Positions 31,371-38,876 of a stretch of 64,000 nt of DNA are shown one piece after another (position 1 is the stretch's first letter; the number at the start of each line of letters is the position of its first letter). This stretch comes from Bacteroidales bacterium (GTDB taxonomy: Bacteria; Bacteroidota; Bacteroidia; Bacteroidales; P3), in assembly GCA_017479385.1 (NCBI GenBank), contig JAFVCE010000002.1, forward strand, positions 1 to 64,000. Direction: 5' to 3'. The notes beneath the pieces are model-generated. The model worked only from the letters and a program-made list of their open reading frames with translations, did no database searches and was not told the DNA's origin. Both the position numbers and the translations under genes were made by a program.

Positions 31371-33140
31371 TTAGCGGACCTGGATTACGTTGCCGTGGTC
31401 GCGCACTATCATGCGGAGCCATTCATCGCGGTAGTCGGGTTGGGCGGGCATTACGGCCATGCCAGTGGGGGTGCGCTCGAACTGGCCGTTCTGCTCTTTC
31501 TTGATGTTGCCATCCATATACTTGACGAGGAGGTAGCGGTCGAGGTTGGTCCACTCCTTCATCATCTTTTCGGCCTGGCGGTTCGAGAAGTCGTTTAGGA
31601 GCTCGGTCAGTTCGTCGTCGGAGCGGGCACCTTTGGCGCGCTCGTCGTATCTGAGCACGTCGGCGAGGAAGTTGGTCTCGAGGTTGCCCTGCACGCGCTG
31701 GAGGTCGACAATCATGTCGCTGTAGCGGCTATAGACGAAGTTGCTCACGCGGTTGAAGAGCCAGAAAGCGGAGGTTTCGCTATAGGTAAGCATATCGCCG
31801 TTGCCTTCGCGGAAGCAGAGGGGGATGTTGGTTATGCCACAATACATGGGGCAGTAGACGGTAGAATAGGTGTCGTCGACGCCAAACCAGAGCACGCCGC
31901 CAATGCGCGACGGCAGCCAACCGCGGCACTGTGCCACGAAGCTGAAGCCGGTTTGTTGGGTCGAGGTGGCACGTTCGTGGACGTAGGTCTTGCCGTCGAC
32001 CTCAAAGTCCATTGGGCGCCAACGGTAGGGACAACGGAAGGGGCCGGCGCCGAGGTCGTTGGTCATATCCATCGAGGTACCCTCGTAGTGGTCGCGCATG
32101 AGGTTCATCACCTCGGGCAGGGTCACCTTGTGGTCGGGTTTAATCCATAGAGGGAGGCGCTCGGCTTTGGCGTCGCCCATGGCATAGGGCTCGTAGCGCT
32201 CCATGCCTCGAGCCACGCGGTGGAACATGGCATAGACGCGGGCGTCGCAGCCGCGCAGACCGCTAAAGGTGAGGGGTGCGTAGGTGTCGCAGAACGAGAA
32301 GTCGGCGTCGTTCTGACCGTCGAACCAGCCACAGGCGCGGGCAAAGGTCACCACGTCGGCAGCATAGACGCACTCCACTTCGGGCTCGAAAATATAGTCA
32401 ATGTGGAGGCTGCTGATGGTGGTGTGCAGACCTTTACCTTTGGCTTTTTGGAACTTTTTGGCCTCTTGGGGGAAGGTGGTAATGCGAGCCTGGTTGGCGT
32501 GGCCGCTAACGTAGCCTTCGGGTATGCGGCGGGCCACCCACACTGCGCCATCGGCGTAGTTGTATTTCAGTTTCTTGGCGAGGTCGGCCTTGACTGGCTC
32601 GGCGCGCTTGCCAATGAGTTCGAGAATCCACACCTCGTTGGGGTCGGCAATCGAGAAGCTCTCGCCCTCCGAGCAGTAGCCATATTCGGCCACGAGCGAA
32701 GTCATCACCTTGATGGCTTCGCGAGCGTTCTTGGCGCGCTGCAGGGTGACGTAGATAAGCGAGCCGTAGTCAATGCCCTTAACCTCCGATTTCCAGCACT
32801 CTTCGCGACCGCCATAGGTGGTTTCGCCAATGGCCAGCTGGTGCTCGTTCATGTTGCCCACCACGCTGTAGGTGTGGGCGGCTTGGGGAATTTTGAAGAG
32901 GGGTTTGCCGGTATCCCACTCCACGAGCATAAACTCGGTGCCGGCGGGGTAATCGGCCGCGCGGCGATAGTAGAGCTCGCCATAGAGGGTGTGGCTGTCG
33001 GCAGCATAGGTAATCATGGTGCTGCCGTCGGCGGTGGCCCCTTTCGTGAAGAGGAAGTTGGTGCAAGCCTCGGCAGCCTGGTTGGCCAGCAGGGCGGCGC
33101 TGAGCAGCCCCGCGGCGAGAATTTTACTAAATGCTCTCAT
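31371..33140 (-). CDS. C69-family peptidase (dipeptidase/acylase fold)
   Basis: The protein is an N-terminal nucleophile hydrolase. After a signal peptide (MRAFSKILAAGLLSAALLANQAAEA) the mature chain would start at Cys26 in CTNFLFTKGATADGSTM, the typical C69 active-site start. Further family blocks are YSVVGNMNEHQLAIGETTYGG, IDYGSLIYVTLQRAKNAREAI and SFSIADPNEVWILELIGK. Its 589 residues match C69 dipeptidases. It should work in the periplasm or outside on peptides. The ATG at 33140 is used; a TATCTTTG promoter box lies 145 bp upstream, and the open frame beyond the ATG is probably untranslated leader. Confidence 0.88.
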   Translation of the reverse strand: MRAFSKILAAGLLSAALLANQAAEACTNFLFTKGATADGSTMITYAADSHTLYGELYYRRAADYPAGTEFMLVEWDTGKPLFKIPQAAHTYSVVGNMNEHQLAIGETTYGGREECWKSEVKGIDYGSLIYVTLQRAKNAREAIKVMTSLVAEYGYCSEGESFSIADPNEVWILELIGKRAEPVKADLAKKLKYNYADGAVWVARRIPEGYVSGHANQARITTFPQEAKKFQKAKGKGLHTTISSLHIDYIFEPEVECVYAADVVTFARACGWFDGQNDADFSFCDTYAPLTFSGLRGCDARVYAMFHRVARGMERYEPYAMGDAKAERLPLWIKPDHKVTLPEVMNLMRDHYEGTSMDMTNDLGAGPFRCPYRWRPMDFEVDGKTYVHERATSTQQTGFSFVAQCRGWLPSRIGGVLWFGVDDTYSTVYCPMYCGITNIPLCFREGNGDMLTYSETSAFWLFNRVSNFVYSRYSDMIVDLQRVQGNLETNFLADVLRYDERAKGARSDDELTELLNDFSNRQAEKMMKEWTNLDRYLLVKYMDGNIKKEQNGQFERTPTGMAVMPAQPDYRDEWLRMIVRDHGNVIQVR

Positions 33141-33285
33141 TTTGGTTGTGATGTTTTTATTTTTTAGTTTCGTTTTATCGTCCTTTCGGTGCGCGACCGC
33201 TACACGGTGAGGCCACAGCGAATGCTGAAAAATCAGCGCCCTTACCGGCCGCGAGGCACTCCTTTTCCGACACGGTTTCGCGCTG

Positions 33286-33293
33286 CAAAGATA
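33286..33293 (-). promoter_or_regulatory. -7 promoter box for the C69 peptidase
   Basis: TATCTTTG on the minus strand is followed by GCAG, giving a leader of about 140 nt before the peptidase ATG. Confidence 0.6.
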
Positions 33294-33546
33294 CATATTT
33301 TTTTTGGATTTTCCACCAAAATATAAATAATCTCCTCCAAAAGAGAAATCAGGTTTTGGCGGATATTGTGTGCCAGAGGGTTTGTCGAACTTGTAGCACA
33401 CTGCTCAAATGCTGCACTCTGCGACAATACTATTTTTTTTCTCAATCATTGCCAAATTTTATTGTTGGATGCACTTTTTTTTACACATGAGCGTTATTTT
33501 TATGCAGGTTGTTGCACCTAACACAACAAAGCGACTAAAACCAACT

Positions 33547-34032
33547 ATGCCACCACTGCAACAATGTAACACCAAATTCGCTGACCTCGTGATGCGCCAC
33601 CGCGACCTCATTTGGCACATCTGCTCTGACTATAGCCTCAGCGCCGCTTGGGAAACCGAAGACGCCTTCCAAGAGGTGCTGTGCGCGCTGTGGCGCGACA
33701 TGAACCAATTCGAGGGACGCAGCTCGGAGCGCACCTGGATATACCGCGTGGCATCGAACACCATGCTCATGCTCAAACGCCGACAAAGCAATCGACCCGC
33801 ACCTAACGGCACCGCCCTGCCCCAAACCGCAGAAACCAACGACAACTACAACCTGCTGCTGCAACTAATAGACCAATTGCCCGACGCCGACTGCCGCATT
33901 GTGCGCGCACACCTCGACGGATTTTCTAACGCCGAAATTGCCACCATCTGCGGCTCGACCACAGCAGCCATTGCCATGAAACTTTCGCGAATAAAGAAAA
34001 AACTGAAACACAAATATGAAGCAGAACGATAA
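33547..34032 (+). CDS. ECF-type RNA polymerase sigma factor (cassette 1)
   Basis: The 161-residue protein has sigma region 2 (LVMRHRDLIWHICSDYSLSAAWETEDAFQEVLCALWRDM with the family's DAFQEV helix) and region 4 with its helix-turn-helix (LPDADCRIVRAHLDGFSNAEIATICGSTTAAIAMKLSRIKKKLKH). It should direct RNA polymerase to a small regulon. The ATG at 33547 (MPPLQQCNTKF) fits the start of region 2 well; in-frame ATGs upstream, such as 33502, are possible. It overlaps the next gene, a candidate anti-sigma factor, by 17 bp. This cassette heads an operon running through a GLPGLI protein and an outer-membrane barrel. Confidence 0.9.
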   Translation: MPPLQQCNTKFADLVMRHRDLIWHICSDYSLSAAWETEDAFQEVLCALWRDMNQFEGRSSERTWIYRVASNTMLMLKRRQSNRPAPNGTALPQTAETNDNYNLLLQLIDQLPDADCRIVRAHLDGFSNAEIATICGSTTAAIAMKLSRIKKKLKHKYEAER

Positions 34033-34369
34033 CAAGACAACCAGCGAGTTCGACCAACTGTGGCAACAACGCCTGCAAAGCGCTGCCCAAAGCCGCTGCC
34101 CAATAGACGGCCTCGCTTTGCAACACCACATCGCCACAGCCCAACAGGCCCCTCTGAAGGCAAAAACAGGGGGCCGACGCACCCTGTGGTGGGCCGTGGC
34201 CGCAGCAGCCTGCTTGGCCGCAGTGCTGCTACCTCTACGACACATATTGTTCGGCCACAGCGGCATTCGCACTGTTGAAATCGACGGCCAAGAAATTCAG
34301 TTTGCCTGCAACAACGACTGCTCGCCCGAAGGCACCATTTCAATGCTCAACCAAATAGTGAACAAATGA
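34016..34369 (+). CDS. Candidate membrane anti-sigma factor (cassette 1)
   Basis: The 117-residue protein has a cytoplasmic-looking N-terminal half (MKQNDNKTTSEFDQLWQQRLQSAAQ), one membrane segment (LWWAVAAAACLAAVLLPLRHILF, about residues 57-79) and a short outer domain ending in FACNNDCSPEGTISMLNQIVNK with a CNNDC cysteine pair. I do not recognise a named family. Overlap with the sigma gene and the single membrane span fit an anti-sigma role. The C-terminal Cys-x3-Cys segment is shared with the equivalent protein at 52214, which has CNTQC in the same place. The next gene overlaps it by 4 bp. Confidence 0.7.
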   Translation: MKQNDNKTTSEFDQLWQQRLQSAAQSRCPIDGLALQHHIATAQQAPLKAKTGGRRTLWWAVAAAACLAAVLLPLRHILFGHSGIRTVEIDGQEIQFACNNDCSPEGTISMLNQIVNK

Positions 34370-35067
34370 TGAAAAAAATACTCGCCATACTACTGCCCAC
34401 CCTGCTGCTTGCCTCGTGCCAGCCCAAAAAGTCGGCCTTGCAGCAAGTCTATGACCAATATGCCGACAGCGTCGACCGCGTAACGGTGGCCCTGGTGGGC
34501 AATTATCGGGTCGAGGACAACATCTTCAATGTCATCATGTTGCAAGCACTGAGCGACGACGACTGGCAATGGCTAAAAGAGGAGTTTGGGGTGATACAAA
34601 CCAACAATATGCCCATGCCCTTTGCCAACGAACTGATAGACTACCCAAAGATGCAACTACAATTCATTTCTAACTATGTCGATAGCACAGGCCGGACAGA
34701 AGACCCACTGGCCAACACCGACGAGGGCACCATCGTAACACAATTCCTCAACACGCTGCTGCAAAACATTATTGACATAGACAGCGCCGAGGCTCGGCTG
34801 AACTTCGATAGCATTGTCTGCACCACAGACAGCATCGAGGCAACCATCGACACCACACTCACTCGTCGCTTCTCGCAAATGGCAGCCCAGGAGGGCAAAT
34901 ATGGCTATCTGATTGTAACCCAAGAGCAATACCAGACATTGTGGCTGCTGTTTTTCGACTCGCTCGAAGAGATGCTGGCCATTGCCCGACACCTAATGCG
35001 AAACGACCAGACCCAGTTCATGCTCGCCCCGCAAACCATAGCAGACAGCACCCAAAGCAGACCTTAA
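34366..35067 (+). CDS. Lipoprotein of the sigma cassette (DUF4252-like)
   Basis: The 233-residue protein has a lipoprotein signal with lipobox LLASC. The mature part reads DSVDRVTVALVGNYRVEDNIFNVIMLQALSDDDWQWLKEEFGVI, and the C-terminal half contains YGYLIVTQEQYQTLWLLFFDSLEEM. The pattern is similar to the secreted protein at 52777 and reminds me of DUF4252 proteins, which often accompany ECF sigma genes in Bacteroidota; that assignment is tentative. The end of the gene (ADSTQSRP) and the bases after it consist of an 11-bp repeat array. It overlaps the anti-sigma gene by 4 bp. Confidence 0.65.
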   Translation: MMKKILAILLPTLLLASCQPKKSALQQVYDQYADSVDRVTVALVGNYRVEDNIFNVIMLQALSDDDWQWLKEEFGVIQTNNMPMPFANELIDYPKMQLQFISNYVDSTGRTEDPLANTDEGTIVTQFLNTLLQNIIDIDSAEARLNFDSIVCTTDSIEATIDTTLTRRFSQMAAQEGKYGYLIVTQEQYQTLWLLFFDSLEEMLAIARHLMRNDQTQFMLAPQTIADSTQSRP

Positions 35068-35099
35068 GCAGACCTCAACACGACCCTAACTACCCTAAC
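35041..35099 (-). repeat. 11-bp repeat array across the end of the lipoprotein gene
   Basis: Read on the minus strand the units are GGTCGTGTTGA, GGTCTGCTTAA, GGTCTGCTTTG, GGTGCTGTCTG. The array covers the last 27 bases of the lipoprotein gene and the intergenic space, so the C-terminal residues are repeat-encoded. Confidence 0.7.
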
Positions 35100-35128
35100 A
35101 CACAAACAATCAATAAAATAAAAACAAA

Positions 35129-35857
35129 ATGAAAGCAAACAAACTGTTAATCACCGTTTTGCTGCAAATTGTGGCAAGCTGCGCAATGGGGCAGGTTCAA
35201 AGCTACCGTTGCACCTACGAATCGAAAATCAATCTGCCGGAAGATGTGTCGAACAGCGTCGGTAACGACATTGGCCAAATGCTCATGCAAGCACTCTCTC
35301 AGAACAGAACCTACTATGTGCTGACCTACAGCGACGGCAAGTCGTTGTTCGAGCGCGACGAAAAGCTGTCTGACGAAAGCATGATTACCAGCAACAGCAC
35401 GGTCTATGTAGACTACAAAGCTGGCCAGCAAGTAACGCAAGAAGAATTCATGAGCCGCAAGTTCCTCATCAGCGAGCCTCTGCAAGCGTCCCAATGGCAC
35501 TTGCAAAACGAACAGCGCAACATTGCCGGACGCAAATGTAGCAAGGCCATAATCGTTTCCGAAACCAACAAAACCGACAGCATCGTGGCGTGGTACTCGC
35601 CCGAAACCCCAATTCCAGCTGGGCCTATGGGATACTGCGGACTGCCCGGACTGATTGTCGAACTCAACATGGGGGGCATATTGTTCACCCTGACCGAAAT
35701 CAAAGTCATCGACACCCCAGTCGAAATCAAAGCCCCAACCAAAGGCAAAAAGGTCTCGCGCGAAGAATATGTGAAACTAATGGACCAAAAAATGAAAGAA
35801 TATGGCGTCGACAACAACAGCGAGGGCGGAATCAAAGTAATACAATTAGGCAACTGA
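35129..35857 (+). CDS. GLPGLI family protein
   Basis: The 242-residue secreted protein has a signal peptide (MKANKLLITVLLQIVASCAMGQ). It carries the family's namesake motif in GYCGLPGLIVELNMGG, preceded by the typical WYSPETPIPAGP. GLPGLI proteins are periplasmic or outer-membrane-linked, of unknown function, and are usually encoded beside a TonB-type barrel, as here. It starts 61 bp after the lipoprotein gene and ends 3 bp before the barrel gene. Confidence 0.9.
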   Translation: MKANKLLITVLLQIVASCAMGQVQSYRCTYESKINLPEDVSNSVGNDIGQMLMQALSQNRTYYVLTYSDGKSLFERDEKLSDESMITSNSTVYVDYKAGQQVTQEEFMSRKFLISEPLQASQWHLQNEQRNIAGRKCSKAIIVSETNKTDSIVAWYSPETPIPAGPMGYCGLPGLIVELNMGGILFTLTEIKVIDTPVEIKAPTKGKKVSREEYVKLMDQKMKEYGVDNNSEGGIKVIQLGN

Positions 35858-35860
35858 ACC

Positions 35861-38497
35861 ATGACAGCACTCAAACAAAAACTGGCACTACTCGCATTGC
35901 TACTCCCTGTACTGACGCTGCAAGCACAGATACAAGGCACCGCCTACACGGCCGACAGCCCTGCCGCCTTCGCCACGGTGGCCCTCTATGCCGACAGCAA
36001 CACCAACGCCACGCCGCAAGCTTTCGCCTACACCGACGGCGACGGCCACTTTAAGCTCGATGCCCAACCACAAAACGGGCAATGGCTCACGGTGCGTTAC
36101 CTCGGCTGCAAAGAATGGCGCCACCCTCTGCCCACACCTGCCAGCAACATAACCATTCGCCTCGAAACCGATGCCAAAACATTGAACGAAGTGATAGTTA
36201 AATCGAACTACAAAACCATCGAGGTGCGAGGCGACACCATATCCATCAACACCGAATACTTCAAAACCGGAGCAGAAGAGACGGCCAGCGAAGTTCTGCA
36301 AAAAATTCCCGGCATGGAAGTGTCGGACAACGGCCAGGTGAAATACGGCGGCAAAGACATCGACAAGATACTCGTCGATGGCAAAGACATCTTTACCCAA
36401 GGCAGCGATGCCGCCCTCAACACACTGCCTGCCGACGCCATGAAAGGTGCCGAAATTATCAGAAACTACCACTCGGGCAGCTTGGTCGACGAATTTTCAA
36501 GCCGCGAACTGGTGGCTATGAACATTAAAACCGATGGGCGAACCCGCGTCAACGGCGTTATAGGCCTGCTCGGCGGACTGACAGACAAGGCCAAACTCGA
36601 CGGCTCTCTGCTCTCCATAGCCAATAAACTCTCTATCACTGCTACACTGGCAGGCAACAACACCGGCGAAGCTGTGTTCTCCATAAGCGACTACATAAAA
36701 AACGTCATCGGCCTCGACGACATTATCTCGGCCGCCATTGGCAGCGGCACCGCCGCCCTGCCAATATCTGCCGATGAGATGTCGATGCTCATTCCACGCA
36801 GCAACATCTACCGCTCTTTCAACGGATTTACCAACATCAGCGGAACCTGGAACCACTCCGAGAAACTACGGGTCAAAGGTAATGTCATGCTCAATGGCCA
36901 GGACGTAGACGCGCTGAGCCTTTCCGAACGCAAATACCTATCGCTTGACCAAACCCAACAACATCGCTCGCAAAATGGCAACAGCAACCTCTTCGTTTCG
37001 GGCAACCTGCAAGAAAGGTGGAAACCAACCAAAAACATCGAGATAAGCAACCTCACCCACTTCAGCAACACCTCTCTGCAAACCAACGACAGCATCGACG
37101 AAAGTGGCGCAACCGAAATGTTTGCCAGCGAGGACGACCAATTGCGCAAGCAAAACATCAGAGAGGAGCTTGTGGCCAACATCAAGATGGGGCGCAACCT
37201 GCTGTCGGCACACCTGACCATGGACAACAGTCACCGCAATTTTAGTTATGGCTTGATGACCGACAATGTTTTGTTGCCCGCTTACCTGTATGACAGCACC
37301 GCAACGGGCTACTCGATAATGACCAACCGCAGCATAGGCAACACCATTGTAGCCCCTGAGGTGAGCTATGCGCTGAAACTTTCGAGTATGATGACGCTCA
37401 CCTCCACAGCCTCTTTCGAACACAACGCCAACAGTTTTGCCTACTCCCACAACGAAGGGGCGAACGAAAAGTCGGTGCTCGATTGGGAGAAACTTTCGGC
37501 AGCCTTGCAGTTGGCCAAGACCAAGGGGTTGTTTCAATTTGCCATCGGTGCCACGGCCCGACGTACGGCGTGGCGCAGCAACATTGGCGGCTTGCCCGAC
37601 GACCACCGCAACGACATTCTGCCACAGGGCTCGTTGCACCTCGTGTTCAGCAGCGCTCACAGGCTCACTCTTTCGGCACAAATGGAGCGCAACCCTATAG
37701 AGATGGAATATCTGTTGCGCACTCCCATGGTTGACGGCAGCAGCAGCCTGCGCGCCGGCTCTAACATTGTGAACCCCTTTGCCAAAACGGCGTCGACCAA
37801 TTTGCACTATCAACTGTACGACCAGTTCTCGAACACGATGTTTTTTGTCATGGGCAGCATCAGCGACAACCGGTTTAGCGCCCGCTCGCACACTTTGCAG
37901 GACAGTTCTATTGCCACATCGACGGTTTATGAGAACGATGGCTATATGCAAAATCGCAGCCTCGGCGCACAACTCTCGAAAGGACTTGGCAGGTGGCCGG
38001 TCGATTTGAAGTTGGCTGGCAGTTTAACAAGTTCTGTTAGCCAGACGTCGCTCAATGGCACCGACGACGAGATTAATTCTCTGTCGAGGTCGGCCTCGAT
38101 AGATTTTGTGTCGCGCAGGAGAGGCGTTTTCAACTTCGAGGTCGGCGCCTCGTACAGCCTTTCGACCAGCGATTACAGCACTGCCGACATTGGAAGCAGC
38201 CTTTTGAACACCGACGCTCATGTGGTGATGACTGCCGCTTGGACAAAGTTCAGTGCCGTCGTCAGATTTGCTTTCTCGCACTTGGAGAATGGCAACTACA
38301 ATCGTGATTACTATGACCTGGGCTTCAAATTCGAGTATAAGCTCAAGCACTGGCGGCTTTCGTTGCGAGGTGGGAATGTGCTGAATTTGAAAAACATAGA
38401 GTGGCGCGAAATCGAAACCACCCCTCTTTACATAGCTCAAACCACCTATAGACGTATGCCTGGTTATGTTCTTCTGGGTGCAAAATACAGGTTTTGA
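35861..38497 (+). CDS. TonB-dependent-receptor-like outer-membrane beta-barrel protein
   Basis: The 878-residue protein has a signal peptide, a carboxypeptidase-regulatory-like domain (IQGTAYTADSPAAFATVALY through VRYLGCKEWRHPL, about residues 25-105) and a plug-like region (TASEVLQKIPGMEVSDNGQVKYGGKDIDKILVDGKDIF, about 140-185). The remainder is a long barrel of alternating strands ending in YVLLGAKYRF with the terminal Phe required for outer-membrane insertion. It should work with the GLPGLI protein. Substrate is unknown. It is the last gene of the sigma operon and is followed by a perfect 13-bp hairpin. Confidence 0.85.
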   Translation: MTALKQKLALLALLLPVLTLQAQIQGTAYTADSPAAFATVALYADSNTNATPQAFAYTDGDGHFKLDAQPQNGQWLTVRYLGCKEWRHPLPTPASNITIRLETDAKTLNEVIVKSNYKTIEVRGDTISINTEYFKTGAEETASEVLQKIPGMEVSDNGQVKYGGKDIDKILVDGKDIFTQGSDAALNTLPADAMKGAEIIRNYHSGSLVDEFSSRELVAMNIKTDGRTRVNGVIGLLGGLTDKAKLDGSLLSIANKLSITATLAGNNTGEAVFSISDYIKNVIGLDDIISAAIGSGTAALPISADEMSMLIPRSNIYRSFNGFTNISGTWNHSEKLRVKGNVMLNGQDVDALSLSERKYLSLDQTQQHRSQNGNSNLFVSGNLQERWKPTKNIEISNLTHFSNTSLQTNDSIDESGATEMFASEDDQLRKQNIREELVANIKMGRNLLSAHLTMDNSHRNFSYGLMTDNVLLPAYLYDSTATGYSIMTNRSIGNTIVAPEVSYALKLSSMMTLTSTASFEHNANSFAYSHNEGANEKSVLDWEKLSAALQLAKTKGLFQFAIGATARRTAWRSNIGGLPDDHRNDILPQGSLHLVFSSAHRLTLSAQMERNPIEMEYLLRTPMVDGSSSLRAGSNIVNPFAKTASTNLHYQLYDQFSNTMFFVMGSISDNRFSARSHTLQDSSIATSTVYENDGYMQNRSLGAQLSKGLGRWPVDLKLAGSLTSSVSQTSLNGTDDEINSLSRSASIDFVSRRRGVFNFEVGASYSLSTSDYSTADIGSSLLNTDAHVVMTAAWTKFSAVVRFAFSHLENGNYNRDYYDLGFKFEYKLKHWRLSLRGGNVLNLKNIEWREIETTPLYIAQTTYRRMPGYVLLGAKYRF

Positions 38498-38558
38498 ATA
38501 ATCCGCCAATCGAATTGGGCAAGCTATGGCAAATATCCGAATATTTACCATAGAGGAA

Positions 38559-38606
38559 ACGCGAGGCGCTGCTATGCAATATCAGCGCCTCGCGTCGTTA
38601 TAATTT
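38559..38606 (+). terminator. Terminator of the sigma/GLPGLI/barrel operon
   Basis: ACGCGAGGCGCTG (38559-38571) pairs perfectly with CAGCGCCTCGCGT (38583-38595) across an 11-nt loop, followed by CGTTATAATTTTCC. Confidence 0.8.
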
Positions 38607-38725
38607 TCCGACCGAAGTTCAGCTCACGTTACTATCGCCAACCTCTTGGCTGGTAGATTGCCTACCGCTTTCATATAGGCATCAAGGCTGGGACGGGCAG
38701 CGTGAATATGCAATGTGAGCCGTCG

Positions 38726-38811
38726 GTCAGGTCGGGTTAAGGTGCTGTTAACATCGGGTTGAGGTCGGGTTAAGGTGCTGCTAACATCGAGTTGAGGTCG
38801 GTTCAAGGGGA
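38726..38811 (+). repeat. 11-bp repeat array downstream of the first BspA-like gene
   Basis: The plus strand reads GGTCGGGTTAA, GGTGCTGTTAA, CATCGGGTTGA, then GGTCGGGTTAA, GGTGCTGCTAA, CATCGAGTTGA, then GGTCGGTTCAA. Three 11-mers make a 33-bp higher-order unit, the same one as in the coding array at 52502. Confidence 0.9.
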
Positions 38812-38814
38812 ACC

Positions 38815-38852
38815 AGAAAAAATCCCCACCATAGGGCATACGGTGGGGATTT
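38815..38852 (-). terminator. Terminator of the first BspA-like gene
   Basis: On the minus strand AATCCCCACC and GGTGGGGATT pair as a 10-bp stem across an 11-nt loop, followed by a T-run. It is 25 bp past the stop and is repeated at 41258-41293. Confidence 0.85.
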
Positions 38853-38876
38853 ATGGGCGTTATATGTTAATCTGCG

